64,000 nt of DNA, from NCBI RefSeq assembly GCF_964019385.1, contig NC_088645.1, positions 7,435,527 to 7,499,526 on the forward strand, written 5' to 3'. The position numbers were made by a program, and so were the translations under genes. Origin of the DNA: Sycon ciliatum. Its lineage: Eukaryota > Porifera > Calcarea > Leucosolenida > Sycettidae. Under the pieces are notes generated by a model. It saw only the letters and a program-made list of their open reading frames with translations, searched no databases and had not been told where the DNA came from. Positions 9,977 through 19,904 of this stretch are shown piece by piece. Position 1 is the first letter of the stretch; the number at the start of each line of letters is the position of its first letter.

Positions 9977-10065
9977 ACCATGGTCACCACAGGATTCAAA
10001 CCAGAGACCTTCACTTGAGGCCGCCGATGCTCTAACCACTGAGCTAATGTGTAGCCGTCATCCCA
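9977..10065 (-). mobile_element. tRNA-derived SINE-like sequence
   Basis: On the minus strand an A-box-like TAGCTCAGTGGTTAGAGC (10029-10046) is followed about 26 bases later by a B-box-like GGTTTGAATCC (9992-10002). The spacing and sequence match a tRNA-type internal RNA polymerase III promoter. The flanks do not pair as an acceptor stem, so this is a SINE or tRNA relic and not a functional tRNA gene. Confidence 0.65.
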
Positions 10066-10069
10066 TTGG

Positions 10070-10934
10070 AGACCGTTCACCACTTTCTTCAGACTTCGTA
10101 ACTCACACTTCCCGTGAGTCCACACCCAATAACACCCAATAAGCATACCATTAAACAAGCATGTGCAATGTGAAAATCCAAAACACTTTCCACTATGCCG
10201 CTGCATTGGAGATTTTGGAGCCGCTTGCAGGAAAATCGGCTAGATAAGGAGCTTACCTTCGTGTGACTGAAATCAAGGCCACTGAAACCATCAACTGAAG
10301 GCATGATTAAGGAAGCACAAGACCAAGCCCTCAAAACGAAAATTACCAACAGGCCATAATGAAGTCAATTGTCAGCGCCTGCCAGTTCTTGCTCGGACCA
10401 GTTACATCGAACGTCATAACCGGATAGTAAAGTATGTGCACTTCGAAATGTGTAGAGCACGAGATCTACCTACTGGTGCTTCGTGATTCGATCACCAGCT
10501 CAAGGTATTGATCAAAAGTGATCGGTATCGGCTCTATTGGGAGTATTCGGTCCAAACTGACCTGAAACTATCAGCAAACAGACCCGATCTGCTCCTTGTT
10601 GATGACAAGGAGCGCATCGCATACATATGCATCAGAAAATGGCTGAAAAGCGCTCGAAATATTATGACTTGAAGAAGGAGATTTCCATAATTTGGTCCCT
10701 CACCCAGGCTGACGTGGTCCCTGTGGTTGTCGGTGCCCTGGGAGGCTTGGTGAGAATGCCTTCGGACTGTTCAAGGAGGAAGCCTGGCTGTTGTGCACCA
10801 GGAGGCTATCCAAGGTTCGGTTCAAATTCTAAGAACTGTCGTTAACATGTAGATGCACATCTGCTGCGTTTTCATTTTCAAAAGCCAACAGACATGAATA
10901 ACAACTGATAAAGATTTTTCCTTTGTTACTCCCT
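10070..10934. other. non-coding interval
   Basis: No supported gene. Short ORFs at 10089-10349 (minus) and 10627-10845 (plus) have no recognisable motif. Confidence 0.4.
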
Positions 10935-10937
10935 TTA

Positions 10938-11603
10938 GGCGCCGGTCACACATGCATGGCGCTTTTGCGACACCACCAAAGCTGCACCACAAAAGTTGGG
11001 ATATCCCCGGATCACCATGGATACTGCGCCTGGCGCCACTGGCGCCACGGCGGCAATCTCAAAAGCGCCACAACCAAAAAATTGGTGGCGAAACACAAAA
11101 GCGGTAGTGCAACTTTTGCGGCGTTGTCGTTGTTGGATCTCTTGGATCATGGAAAAATTGGTTTTTCATCTCTCGTCATGAAGTGGACTGGTGACCAAGA
11201 GCAACTGCTCCTCTCCCTCTATTTCGAGGTCTACCATCCGACATGGGACTCGACTCAGGCGTCCACCGATGCTCAAGGAGCTTCCGCAAGATTCAAACGA
11301 AGAGAAATTGAACAACATGAATATTGAGGCAATCTCCATAGCTCTCCGCAGTCGCTGGTCACGACGTAGTCGGCGATTCTGGGCGTTTCTGCGATCCATA
11401 CCAGCGCAGGAAATGAATTTTGAGGCTACAGTCCTTTTCAGAGAAAAGTTTTACGACACCTGTGGGGACCCGTGAAGCTGCGTGCGTATCAAAGCCTTTG
11501 CATGTGTGACCGCCGGCAGAAAAGAGCCGCAAAAGCGCCCACTGCCAGCGTGTTGGAGGCAGCCGCAAAAGCGATGTCGCCGCCTGCATGTGTGACCGGC
11601 GCC
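10938..11603. mobile_element. 666-bp PIF/Harbinger-like non-autonomous element
   Basis: Inverted ends GGCGCCGGTCACACATGCA (left) and TGCATGTGTGACCGGCGCC (right) are perfect over 19 bp and continue imperfectly into GCGCTTTTGCG/CGCAAAAGCG. TTA flanks both sides (10935-10937 and 11604-11606), the 3-bp target duplication typical of PIF/Harbinger. On the minus strand an arginine-rich MDRRNAQNRRLRRDQRLRRA frame (11166-11399) resembles the basic start of Harbinger transposases. No full transposase is present. Confidence 0.7.
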
Positions 11604-11606
11604 TTA

Positions 11607-12300
11607 TTGGTTGATGTACTTTTATTTAGCACTCTGACGTTGGCCAGTTTAGGCTTTTGCACTTGGCTACAATCTGCACAGGCCATACTTGGGTCCTGGT
11701 GTCGGCTTTTGTCCCTTGTGCTACTTCAGGGCGGACTCTAGAGGCGTCAGTAATAGACTGGTACCGATTCCGAATCCCAGTGTCTTAATAATCCCATAAT
11801 GACATCATTCGGCTCACCAAGTTTCGAGCTTTAATTAACCGATCTCAACGTACTTATCACTTGTAGAAAACATGTCGCTGCAAATTCTTTATTATTGTTT
11901 TATATTGGAGTTCGGATTGAGGTTCTTTCCTTTCTTCCTCTTCCTTCCCCTATTTCTTGTCCCTTTGGTTTTTAGCTTTTTATGTTTTCACTTTGTTTTT
12001 GCTGTTACACCCATGAAAAAATCTTCCCGGTGGGTCTGGCTGATCGCCTTCAAAAGATGTGAATAAAGGAGATATAATAATAATAATAATCTTTATGGAC
12101 TCGGATGGAGAGCAAAGGATTAAATAATTTTAGAAAACAGAAAGGAACAAGGAACTGCAAGACGTGCTAGAGCTGTGAGCCAGTTAGTTGTCAGTGTCGT
12201 GCAATGTCATCGCATGAGCTGATTGTTTTAGTAACTGGTGGTGTTAGTGGGCATTATAGCATAACTTGCAGTTCAGTCGTCCTGTATATTTTCTATAAAA
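11607..12300. other. non-coding interval with (TAA)n
   Basis: No supported gene. A short (ATA)n run lies at 12072-12092, possibly the tail of a lost LINE. Confidence 0.4.
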
Positions 12301-12302
12301 TG

Positions 12303-12348
12303 ATTTTTATTTCAGAATAAGCCAAAGGCTAACGCCTATCTGTATGCT
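12303..12348 (-). repeat. LINE 3' tail fragment
   Basis: Read on minus, AGATAGGCGTTAGCCTTTGG then AATAAAAATC matches the 3' ends at 23715-23773 and 45030-45085 (AGATAGGCG.TAGCCTTT, hairpin GGC-GNTA-GCC). This is a dispersed LINE tail. Confidence 0.5.
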
Positions 12349-12496
12349 GTATACCCTCGGCTTTCCTTCTATGGCTTATACTGTATATTATCTGAAGTGA
12401 ATTGGAATGCAACGACAGCCTAGTACAATGGATACCTCGAGCTTAGGCGGTGGTAATCGCATTATCACTTGTGCACCGCAAAAGGCTCAAGAGTCT

Positions 12497-12947
12497 AAAC
12501 TGATGAGTACAAAGATCGGATGGGGCGTATAACTCTAGGTACAAATGAAAATAGCTCGCCAGTTTTTATAGTATTGTTTGAGCGACGCTGGAAGCGGTAT
12601 ATCTTCGCTAAAGTCATAATTAATAATTAATTACGGTAACTATTAATTGTTACCGTTGGCAACTTGCAGGTGTATGTATACGTTTGTGTACTGGGAGTGA
12701 TAACATACATAGTATACTGTCCATGTGTGTAGCGATTGTAAAACGTGCAATCAAATCATTATAGCTGCATGTGAAATTTGTGATGTCCCTCGCAACTATG
12801 AAAGGAGGCGCCATCGCCTCTTTCCACTGTGATTTGTAATGTACGACAACATCAACATCAGACTGAACGAAGGCTCATTGCTATTTTCGACTCCCTTTGA
12901 GAATCTCAGACGTCGAACCGTTAGCTTTGTAGCAGGAGAGCATCGAT
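12497..12947 (+). promoter_or_regulatory. gene B upstream region, conserved with E, F and G
   Basis: The stretch GAGTACAAAGATCGGATGG...CTCTAGGTACAAATGAAAATA aligns with 20305-20360 upstream of E, 37235-37290 (displaced flank of F) and 45830-45895 upstream of G. Closer to the gene, CTATGAAAGGAGGCGCC (about 12796) lies where E and F have GTATAAAAGGCGG, so the TATA box is altered here. An upstream ORF from ATG 12839 carries RLNEGSLLFS, matching the uORF motif of G. Confidence 0.6.
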
Positions 12948-13685
12948 ATGGAGGCCCCACAACAGCAACAAGGTGCAGTACCTCAATGTCAAGAGCCAGT
13001 ACCACCACCGTTGCCTCCACGTCGACGGGCTCGTGCTCCACGAGCTATGGGTGCAGCAGTACGTGCGGAGTCAACGCCGCTACCACCGCTCCCAACAGTT
13101 GCGGTGTCACCACTCCCGGTAGTAGAAATGGAGGCTACAACACAGCAACAACAAGGTTCAGTATCTGCGTCTGAAGAGCCAGTTCCACCGCCGTTGCCTC
13201 CACGTAGACTTCCACGTCGGAGGGCGAGTGTTGCACCAGCTTTGGGCGCAGTAGCAGTACTTGTGGCGGAGTCAACGTTGCCGCCACCACTGCCTCCAAC
13301 GCCGCCGCCGTCACCCTCCACAACGCCGCCCCCAGCACTCCCTCCACGTGACTACCCTCTACGTGGTGCGGTTCCGGTGCCACCACCACGTGACTACCCT
13401 GTACGTGCCCCGGTTCTGCCACCACGGGACTACCCGAAGGGATGTGGACGTACTGTTGAAACAGATCGTCATGGGCGCATTATCAATGTATTCGTACCGA
13501 TGCGCGAAAACCAGGCCCCCGGAGTTGAAAGAGACGATTATACTCCGATGAATTACACTCCGATGGGGCGCGTTGACCGACATCGTCGAGCCGCTCGGTT
13601 TAAGCCATTCGACAAACTGGAGCCTATTAGCGAAGAGGTTGTCGTGGCAACCAAAGTTCCAGGTGCTGCCACGGCGCGTGACTGA
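12948..13685 (+). CDS. gene B: proline-rich YTPM protein, frameshift-truncated C terminus
   Basis: The 245-residue ORF contains a 60-residue internal duplication: residues 1-29 and 61-92 both carry QQQQG...EPVPPPLPPRR. PPPLPPR fits the class II SH3-ligand consensus PxxPxR. RDYP occurs at 134, 148 and 160. Two YTPM motifs (198-201, 203-206) fit the YxxM consensus bound by p85 SH2 domains. The ORF stops at ATARD. In a neighbouring frame, beyond a one-base shift, APHG..AMQR, LPP and EWPEF resume, which is the C-terminal region of genes E and F, although the basic tail is lost. Gene C has the same break, so it predates their duplication. B may be a shorter functional form or a pseudogene. Its 3' UTR array and AATAAA are intact. 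Confidence 0.55.
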   Translation: MEAPQQQQGAVPQCQEPVPPPLPPRRRARAPRAMGAAVRAESTPLPPLPTVAVSPLPVVEMEATTQQQQGSVSASEEPVPPPLPPRRLPRRRASVAPALGAVAVLVAESTLPPPLPPTPPPSPSTTPPPALPPRDYPLRGAVPVPPPRDYPVRAPVLPPRDYPKGCGRTVETDRHGRIINVFVPMRENQAPGVERDDYTPMNYTPMGRVDRHRRAARFKPFDKLEPISEEVVVATKVPGAATARD

Positions 13686-13834
13686 ACGCCGTGGCCCCAC
13701 ATGGTGCTGTTGCCATGCAACGCATCCTAGGACTCCCGCCCACAGATGCAAGGGTTGAGTCGAAACCCTAGGAATGGCCGGAGTTCCAACAACATCAACT
13801 AAATGTCCCAAGTCTAGACTTTCAGTTGAAACAA

Positions 13835-14115
13835 ATGTTTTAGTCTCACATTCATGTTTTAGTTTACCTATCACACAAACGTGTTTTAGTCTATCCATCC
13901 ACAAGGAATGTTTTAGTCCATTGTTATCAAGAACGACATGTTTTAGTCTAATCATTTTGAAAGTGTTCCAAACTGGTTTTAGTCTACCCATCCACAAGAA
14001 TGTTTTAGTCTATTTATCAAGTAATGACATGTTTTAGTCTACTAATCATTTTCATCTTTTTTTGGTGTTCGAAATGTTCTAGTCTATTTATTATGAATAA
14101 AATGTTTTTGTCAAT
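13835..14115 (+). promoter_or_regulatory. gene B 3' UTR: TTTTAGTCTA decamer array and poly(A) signal
   Basis: ATGTTTTAGTCTA-like units recur about ten times at irregular 20-45 base spacing (GTTTTAGTCTC, GTTTTAGTTTA, GTTTTAGTCTA, TGTTCTAGTCTA). They end in TATTATGAATAAAATG, a canonical AATAAA. The same array follows C, E and F. It could be a binding site for an RNA-binding protein or a small RNA. The function is inferred. Confidence 0.6.
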
Positions 14116-14517
14116 AATGAAGAACGAACTGTGTTGAAACACATCACTTGGTATGCGTCAGGTACATGTACATGTACAGGACCTGTTCTTTGAACGGATA
14201 CCCTACAGAAAAACAGAGAAACTATGCAGATGAACTGGAAAAGAAATGTGGTCGGTTGGTGTCCATATTCAACACTTAAAATAATAATACTGTTGTTACC
14301 GGCGTTATGATGCTAGGGCGTTCATTCTTTCACTTGGTGTGATTGCTTGTTATTCGCCTATGGAGAGAGCACGAAAACATGTTAAGAGTACTGGGTCCTC
14401 TATCCTAAAGATCCTGTTCCTCCATTACCACCACACTAGCTTTGTTTTGGGTAGCATCACTGCGGGGGTCAACGCCGCCACCACCATACCCCCCGCGTAG
14501 CCCGCTTCGGCCACCAC
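14116..14517 (+). repeat. tandem-duplication flank of the B/C/D array
   Basis: The interval 14140-14520 is closely matched by 19025-19530: ACCTGTTCTTTGAACGGAT, GTTATGATGCTAGGGC and TTCGCCTATGGAGAGAGCAC occur in the same order. It is the spacer of a tandem unit holding a proline-rich gene copy. The second copy is now displaced by two transposon insertions. Confidence 0.65.
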
Positions 14518-15153
14518 GTGTTGAGGCCAAGAAAGTTAGTTCAACAAGGTCAACCATCGCTATCCGAAAGATCCAGTTCCAACTTTGCCTCCACTTGGAT
14601 GTGCTTGTTCGCCAGTCAGCTTTGGATTGTGCAGCAGCAGCAGCTCCGGAGTCAACGCCACGTCACCACCATTCCCTCAACATGGTTGCGTTCTGCAACC
14701 ACGTCAGCCGCGCCACTACCACTCCCAGCAGTTGCGGAGTCAACGTCTCCGCCACCACTCCCTCCAACGCCGCCGCCATCACCTTCCACAATGCCGCCAA
14801 CAGCACTCCCTCCACGTAACTACCCTCTACGTGGTCAGGCTCCGGTTCCGCCACCACGTGATTACCCGCAACGTGCCCCAGTTCTGCCACCACGTGACTA
14901 CGCGAAGGGATGTGGACGTACTGCAGAAGAAGATCGTCATGGGCGCGTTATCAATGTTTTTGTACCGATGCGCGAAAACCAGACCCCCGGAGTAGAAAGA
15001 GACGATTACACTCCGATGCATTACACTCCGATGGGGCGCGTTGACCGACATTCTCGAACCGCACGGTTTAAGTCAATCGATAAACTGGAGTCTATCAGCA
15101 AAGAGATTGTCATGACAACCGAAGTTCCAGGTCCTGCCACAGCGCGTGACTGA
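14518..15153 (+). pseudogene. gene C: degenerate proline-rich YTPM copy
   Basis: The ORF opens with sequence unlike the other members because the normal start region is gone; upstream, proline codons of the family (CCTCCATTACCACCACA) lie in shifted frames. From about residue 65 it follows B: PPPLPPTPPPSPST, ALPPRNYPLRG, PPPRDYPQRAP, LPPRDYAKG, then DDYTPMHYTPMGRVDRH and a stop after ATARD, the same premature end as B. No TATA box or uORF precedes it. It is probably a 5'-broken tandem copy, though its YTPM block and 3' UTR array are preserved. Confidence 0.5.
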
Positions 15154-15289
15154 ACGCCGTGGCCCCACATGGTGCTGTTGCCATGCAACGCATCCTAGGA
15201 CTCCCGCCCACAGATGCCAGGGTTGAGTCGAAACCCTAGCAATGGCCGGAATTCCACCAACATCAACTTAATGTCCCAAGTCTAGACTT

Positions 15290-15487
15290 TCAGTTGAAAC
15301 TATTGTTTTAATCTCACATTGTCCATGTTTTACAAGTAGTTTACCTATCACACAAACTTGTTTTAGTCTATCCATCCACAAGGAAGGTTTTGGTATAATT
15401 TTCAAGAACGACATGTTTTAGTCTAATCATTTTGAAAGTGTTCAAAACTGGTTTTAGTCTATCCATTCAGAAAGAATGTTTTTGTCA
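15290..15487 (+). promoter_or_regulatory. gene C 3' UTR array, first part
   Basis: TGTTTTAGTCTA-like units continue as in gene B (GTTTTAATCTC, TGTTTTAGTCTA twice, GGTTTTAGTCTA) and are cut at 15488-15496 by the Penelope-like composite. The rest of the UTR resumes at 17026. Confidence 0.6.
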
Positions 15488-15613
15488 AATTATCAATCAG
15501 TAATACAAGCTGGATCGACATTTGTGCACACTTTATTCATGTAATGTAAAACTGTGGAGACAATGTGCAATAAAACGATGAAAATGTGAAGAAATTGTGT
15601 AGAGAAAAAAAGA

Positions 15614-15651
15614 GATTCAAACAAGTTTTCGTACAACACTCATCAGGAATC
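15614..15651 (-). ncRNA. type I hammerhead ribozyme (inverted arm)
   Basis: On minus: stem I GATTC; CTGATGA; stem II GTG/TAC with loop TTG; GAA; stem III AAC/GTT with loop TT; cleavage base T; stem I GAATC, complementary to the first strand. All core bases are canonical. The very short stem III is the pattern described for Penelope-like hammerheads. Confidence 0.75.
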
Positions 15652-15968
15652 TTCGTTGTACTAAAGGACACTGAAAACAAAATTGAACTATTATAGAAAA
15701 TCTAAGTTAGAGAAATAACACTAAGAACAACAGCATTGAAATTTACAAGTGTTAATTTTATCAATGAAAGCGAGAGCAATAACGAATGCGTGTACTAACA
15801 CTAAACTTGCAACTGAAAAATGAACAAAGAAGAGAAAGGGAAAAAGTGATAACAAATAACAGCAGTACATTACACCTAGAAAATTAAGGGCCAAGCTTGG
15901 CCGCACAAAACATGACACTTTACTTGAACAATTTCAACCCAATTATACAATCCTTCTGTACACACAAA

Positions 15969-16211
15969 TTAATTAGGCTTATACAGACGATGACAGATGG
16001 CTTCCAAAAGTTTTAACTGTAGTCCATAACCATGACGACCACGGCACAATACAGTGAAAGAAGAATCGGAATACGAATTGCAACAATCAGGACTAGCCAA
16101 CAGATGATTGTACACTGAAGGCTTGCTACCACGAAACCTACGCACAACACTAACATTCTCACGGGCAGAAGGAGGGACGTAACAGCAGGGTGACGGCCGA
16201 GACCCGTTCAA
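15969..16211 (-). pseudogene. Penelope-like C-terminal tail ORF, minus arm
   Basis: The minus frame includes ENVSVVRRFRGSKPSVYNHL, then LLASPDC and QLKLLEAICHRLYKP. It is the inverted partner of 16190-16507. It resembles the C-terminal part of GIY-YIG-bearing retroelement ORFs (xHLxxxPxC...L.VLEA..I...P.LC). RT and the GIY-YIG catalytic motif are absent. Confidence 0.5.
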
Positions 16212-16507
16212 TGAGCCAAGTCAGGCGGTATAACAGAGAAAGCGGAGAGGAAGCGGATGATGGGACGGACGGTGAAGGGAGCAATGAGTCCGAGAGCGAC
16301 GATTGTAGTGATCGTGAGAGTGCTGGTGAGAATGTTAGTGTTGTGCGTAGGTTTCGTGGCAGCAAGTCTTCAGTGTACAATCATCTGTTGGCTAGTCCTG
16401 ATTGTTGCAGTTCGTATTCTGACTCTTCTTTCACTGTATTGTGCCGTGGTCGTCATGGTTATGGACCACAGTTAAAAGTTTTGGAAGCCATCTGTCAGCG
16501 TCTATAA
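16190..16507 (+). pseudogene. Penelope-like acidic/tail ORF, plus arm
   Basis: A 105-residue frame with an acidic segment (EEADDGTDGEGSNESESDDC) followed by SSVYNHLLASPDC, FTVLCRGR and QLKVLEAICQRL, then a stop just before the expected KP.LC.Q. The sibling ORFs at 24633 and 48487 have the same order. It is 5'-truncated: no RT was found in the window for this family. Confidence 0.55.
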
Positions 16508-16824
16508 AAGCCTAATTTGTGTGTACAGAAGGATAGTAAAATCGGGTTGACATTGTTCAAGTAAAGTGTCATGTTTTGTGCGGCCAAGCTTGGCCGTTAT
16601 TTTCTAGGTGTAATGTACTGCTGTTATCACTTTTTCCCTTTCTCTTCTTTGTTCATTTTTCAGTTGCAAGTTTAGTGTTAGTACACGCATTCGTTATTGC
16701 TCTCGCTTTCATTGATAAAATTAACACTTGTAAATTTCAATGCTGTTGTTCTTAGTGTTATTTCTCTAACTTAGATTTTCTATAATAGTTCAATTTTGTT
16801 TTCATTGTCCTTTAGTACAACGAA

Positions 16825-16862
16825 GATTCCTGATGAGTGTTGTATGAAAACTTGTTTGAATC
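16825..16862 (+). ncRNA. type I hammerhead ribozyme (forward arm)
   Basis: GATTC (16825-16829), CTGATGA (16830-16836), stem II GTG/TAT with loop TTG, GAA (16846-16848), AAC-TT-GTT stem III, cleavage base T (16857), GAATC (16858-16862). It differs from the inverted copy by C to T in stem II, giving a G-U pair, so the fold is retained. Confidence 0.75.
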
Positions 16863-17025
16863 CTCATTTCTCTACACAATTTCTTCACATTTTCACCGTT
16901 TTATTTCACATTGTCTCCACAGTTTTACATTACATGAATAAAGTGTACACAAATGTCGATCCAGCTTGTATTACTGATTGCGGTTATCAAATTGTTGTCT
17001 CTTCGCCATTTGTTCTAATTATCAA

Positions 17026-17156
17026 GTAATGACATGTTTTAGTCTACTAATCATTTTCATCTTTTTCAAGGTGTTCGAAATGTTCTAGTCTATTTATTAT
17101 GAATAAAATGTTTTTGTTTATCATAATGAAGAACGAACTGTGTTGGAACACATCAC
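17026..17156 (+). promoter_or_regulatory. gene C 3' UTR array, second part, with AATAAA
   Basis: GTAATGACATGTTTTAGTCT to GAATAAAATG matches 14024-14105 of gene B. It is the displaced end of C's 3' UTR, cut again at 17157 by a LINE. Confidence 0.55.
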
Positions 17157-18762
17157 TTTGAGCATAGCTGATGCTCTGAACACTCAGTTCACCTCATTTG
17201 GGCTACCTGATGATCCTTCGTGGCGCATTCCCCCATTGTCCCAGTCGCCTTTCATATCTGTTCCGTTCCGTACAATCACTGTCACTACGTTTCAAGTTCG
17301 GAAATATCTGAAGCGCCTGAAATGTGGAAAGTCTCCCGGCTCAGATGGGATCCCGAATGAAGTGCTGCAGTCTCTTGCACCATCAATAGCCTATCCTCTG
17401 GCCATTATTTTTAATATGTCATTTCCAACTGGTACATTCCCACAGGATTGGAAATCCTCCATCGTGACACCGCTTTACAAGAATAAAGGCTCCCGTGCTT
17501 GCCCGGCAAACTACCGCACCATCTCTCTGCTGCGCACAGTTTCCAAACTTTGTGAGCGTATTGTATTCGATTCCCTCTACCTGCACATCGCTCCGGCTCT
17601 CTCACCAGCTCAGTCGGGATTCTGCCGTGGTGACTCAACTCAATACCAGGTGACTCGACTTGTCCAAGACATAGCGACAAAGAGGAACTGTGGGTAGCAC
17701 GTGGGAATGGTGTTTTTCGACTTGGCTAAGGCATTCGACACCGTTTGGCATCGTGGCTTACTTGCCAAGTTGGAGGTCACCTTCCGGGTGGAGGATGCTG
17801 CCTTGCGTTGGATATCCTCGTATCTGTCTGCTCGTTCTCAGGCTGTTCGCTTGTCCTATTTCTTGTCTGATCCCCTCCCTGTAACGTCTGGAGTGCCCCA
17901 AGGTTCCATTCTGGGTCCTTTGTTATTCTTGCTTTACGTTAATGACCTACCTTAAGTTGTCCCCGATGTTAGTTTGTATGCAGATGACACTGGCCTTATC
18001 TGTTCTGATTCCTCCCCTGCACAATTACTCCTTACCATGCAGCATCGCATCAACAGCACTGTCATGTGGATGCAAACGTGGAAACTCCAGCCCAATTTAG
18101 ACAAGACAGAAGCCATGTATATTTCTTCATCCCCTCCTGATCAACCATTATACTTCCCTGACTCGACTATGCCTATCCGTGTTGTTACTCAGCACAAACA
18201 TCTAGGTGTGATGTTTGACTGCAAACTCTCTTGGGCTGCACATGTCAGCTGTGTATGCAAGCGAACCAGTTGAGCATTAGGGGTACTACAACCACATTGC
18301 ACTCATTTGCCCATCCAGTGTAAACTATTATTTTATCAGTGCTATATTCTCCCTATATTCGACTATTGCGATACCGCTTGGTGTGGCCTTTCTGGCACAA
18401 CTCTGAACCAATTAGAAGTCCACCATAGATTTATACTTAAAATTCTTTACAACAAGGATCGATGTTTTCCTTCGGATGCCCTTTATCGACTTGCACACAC
18501 TTCTCCTCTCTCCGTTCGTCATAAGCACCATCTCTGTACAAAAAAAATATTTCTTCATAAAACCCCTTCACACATGATGAAGTACAATTGGTTTTCGACA
18601 AGCTCAACCCGTAACGCGCTCATCCTGCCTCTTGTTAAGTCAGCCCAGTATCTAAAGTCCCCTTTGTTTTCCGGCTACTCTCATTGGTTATCATTACCAT
18701 ACGGTCTGAAAACTTGTTCTTCTATTGGTCAGTTTAAAGATCTACTATCACAACTGAACTAG
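17157..18762 (+). pseudogene. LINE reverse transcriptase, one frame with three stops
   Basis: A single frame covers the [50 protein letters not shown] (catalytic Asp), [28 protein letters not shown] (catalytic pair), LGVMFDCKLSW and the C-terminal LPYGLK region. Stops interrupt it at TAG 17695-17697, TAA 17953-17955 and TGA 18271-18273. No frameshift occurs in 1.6 kb. Each stop could arise from CAG, CAA or CGA by one C-to-T change. The endonuclease is missing. Confidence 0.75.
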
Positions 18763-19028
18763 TAGCTATAATTATCATCGAAGAACATTCTCGAATAGTA
18801 CCTGGGTGATGCACGAATTTTGGTAGTGCTCAATTCCGTTAATCGTTTTTATTTGCAATTTTCCATTCATTTTCTGCTTTAATTCATATTTGCTTTGTTT
18901 TCCTAGCTTACTATTGCCGTGGCTGGCTCAACGCCCTCGTCTCAGGGGATTCTGTCCCTGCATTAGCTATGCTTGTCACATGCTATGAGATTGTGTCTAA
19001 TAATACTAATAATAATAATAATAATACT
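17157..19028 (+). mobile_element. 5'-truncated CR1/L2-like LINE insertion
   Basis: Comparison with 14148-14165 shows the empty site: CATCACTT is broken here and ACTTGGTATG resumes at 19027, after a (TAA)n tail (about 19001-19026). A short ACTT target duplication is suggested. The insert begins inside the RT region and holds only the RT part of ORF2. Confidence 0.7.
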
Positions 19029-19437
19029 TGGTATGTGTCAGGTACATGTACAGCACCTGTTCTTTGAACGGATACCCTACAGAAAAACAGAGAAACTATG
19101 CAGATGAACTGGAAAGGGGAACGTAGTCGGTTGGTGTCCAAAATACTTCAGTAATATTACTAGTTTATTATTTATTTATTTTTACTATGTTCACATTCCC
19201 ATCTCGAAAATAATAAAGAAAGACAATGATACTGAGTATTACCGGCGTTATGATGCTAGGGCATGCATTCTTTCACTTGGTGTAATTGCTTGTTATTCGC
19301 CTATGGAGAGAGCACGAAAATCTGTTGGAGTACTGGGCCCTCTATCCTGAAGGTATAGTTCCTCCATTACCACCACACTAGCTTTCTTTTGGGCAGCACC
19401 ACTCGCGGGTCAACGCCGCCACCACCATACCCTCCAC
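18763..19437 (+). repeat. LINE 3' UTR, then resumed tandem-array flank
   Basis: 18763-19026 is the LINE 3' region ending in (TAA)n. From 19027 the sequence follows 14148-14520, the spacer before gene C. A short (TTA)n-rich insertion (19160-19230) resembles 6400-6450. Confidence 0.5.
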
Positions 19438-19848
19438 GTGGTCCGCTTCGCCCACCAGGTGTGGAGGCCAAGCAAGATCAACAAGGTCAACAATGTCAAC
19501 CATCGCTATCCTAAAGATCCAGTTCCAACTTCAACTCCACGTGGATGTGCTTGTTCGCCAGTCAGCTTTGGATTGTTCAGCAGCAGCTGCGGAGTCAACG
19601 CCACATCACCACCATTCTCTTCACATGGTCGCGTTCTGCAACCACGTGACTGTCAGAGGGCAGGAGGACGTACTGTTGAGACGGATCGTGGCGGGCGCAT
19701 TATGAATACTTTTTTTACGGATGCGTGCAAACGAGCCCCTGGAGTTGATGCGAGTGCAGCTCCAAACTCTAGCGCTGCTCCAGACAGAATGGTGTGGGTC
19801 ATGTATGTAAATACCCTGTTATCTAGTTTGTTTCTTTGTTTAGCTTGA
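19438..19848 (+). pseudogene. gene D: relic of the proline-rich family
   Basis: The frame shifts among family pieces: DPVPTSTPRGCACSPVSFGL and NATSPPF match gene C's 5' part, and GGRTVETDRGGRIMNTF matches CGRTVETDRHGRIINVF of gene B. PPPLPPR and YTPM are lost, and the frame ends in unrelated sequence. It is the third, decayed unit of the B-C-D tandem array. Confidence 0.55.
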
Positions 19849-19904
19849 GTGGTGTGAGTTGCCAGTATGATGCAAGCCAAATATTGAAGGATAGATTTGC
19901 CATC

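Larger units (their letters stand above)
15488..17025 (+). mobile_element. inverted Penelope-like composite with 9-bp TSD
   Basis: AATTATCAA at 15488-15496 and 17017-17025 flanks the insertion, and gene B's uninterrupted 3' UTR shows the empty form. Inside, 15494-16162 and 16326-16980 are inverted copies about 660 bp long around a spacer of about 160 bp. Each arm carries the C-terminal tail ORF and a hammerhead. Only the plus-strand copy extends into the terminal sequence TTGTCTCTTCGCCATTTG, which resembles the end of the 48-kb copy. A full plus 3' end with an inverted partial copy in front, and a TSD of variable length, is known for Penelope-like elements. Confidence 0.75.

Noticed and set aside
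9977-10065. True tRNA gene on the minus strand
   Set aside because: A and B boxes are good, but acceptor and T stems do not pair, so a SINE or relic is more likely.
12497-12520. Hammerhead at AACTGATGAGTAC
   Set aside because: CTGATGA is present by chance; there is no stem II and no following GAA.
12839-13174. Separate 111-residue serine/threonine-rich protein overlapping gene B
   Set aside because: It is the uORF running on in a shifted frame through B's proline codons; only its first part is conserved.
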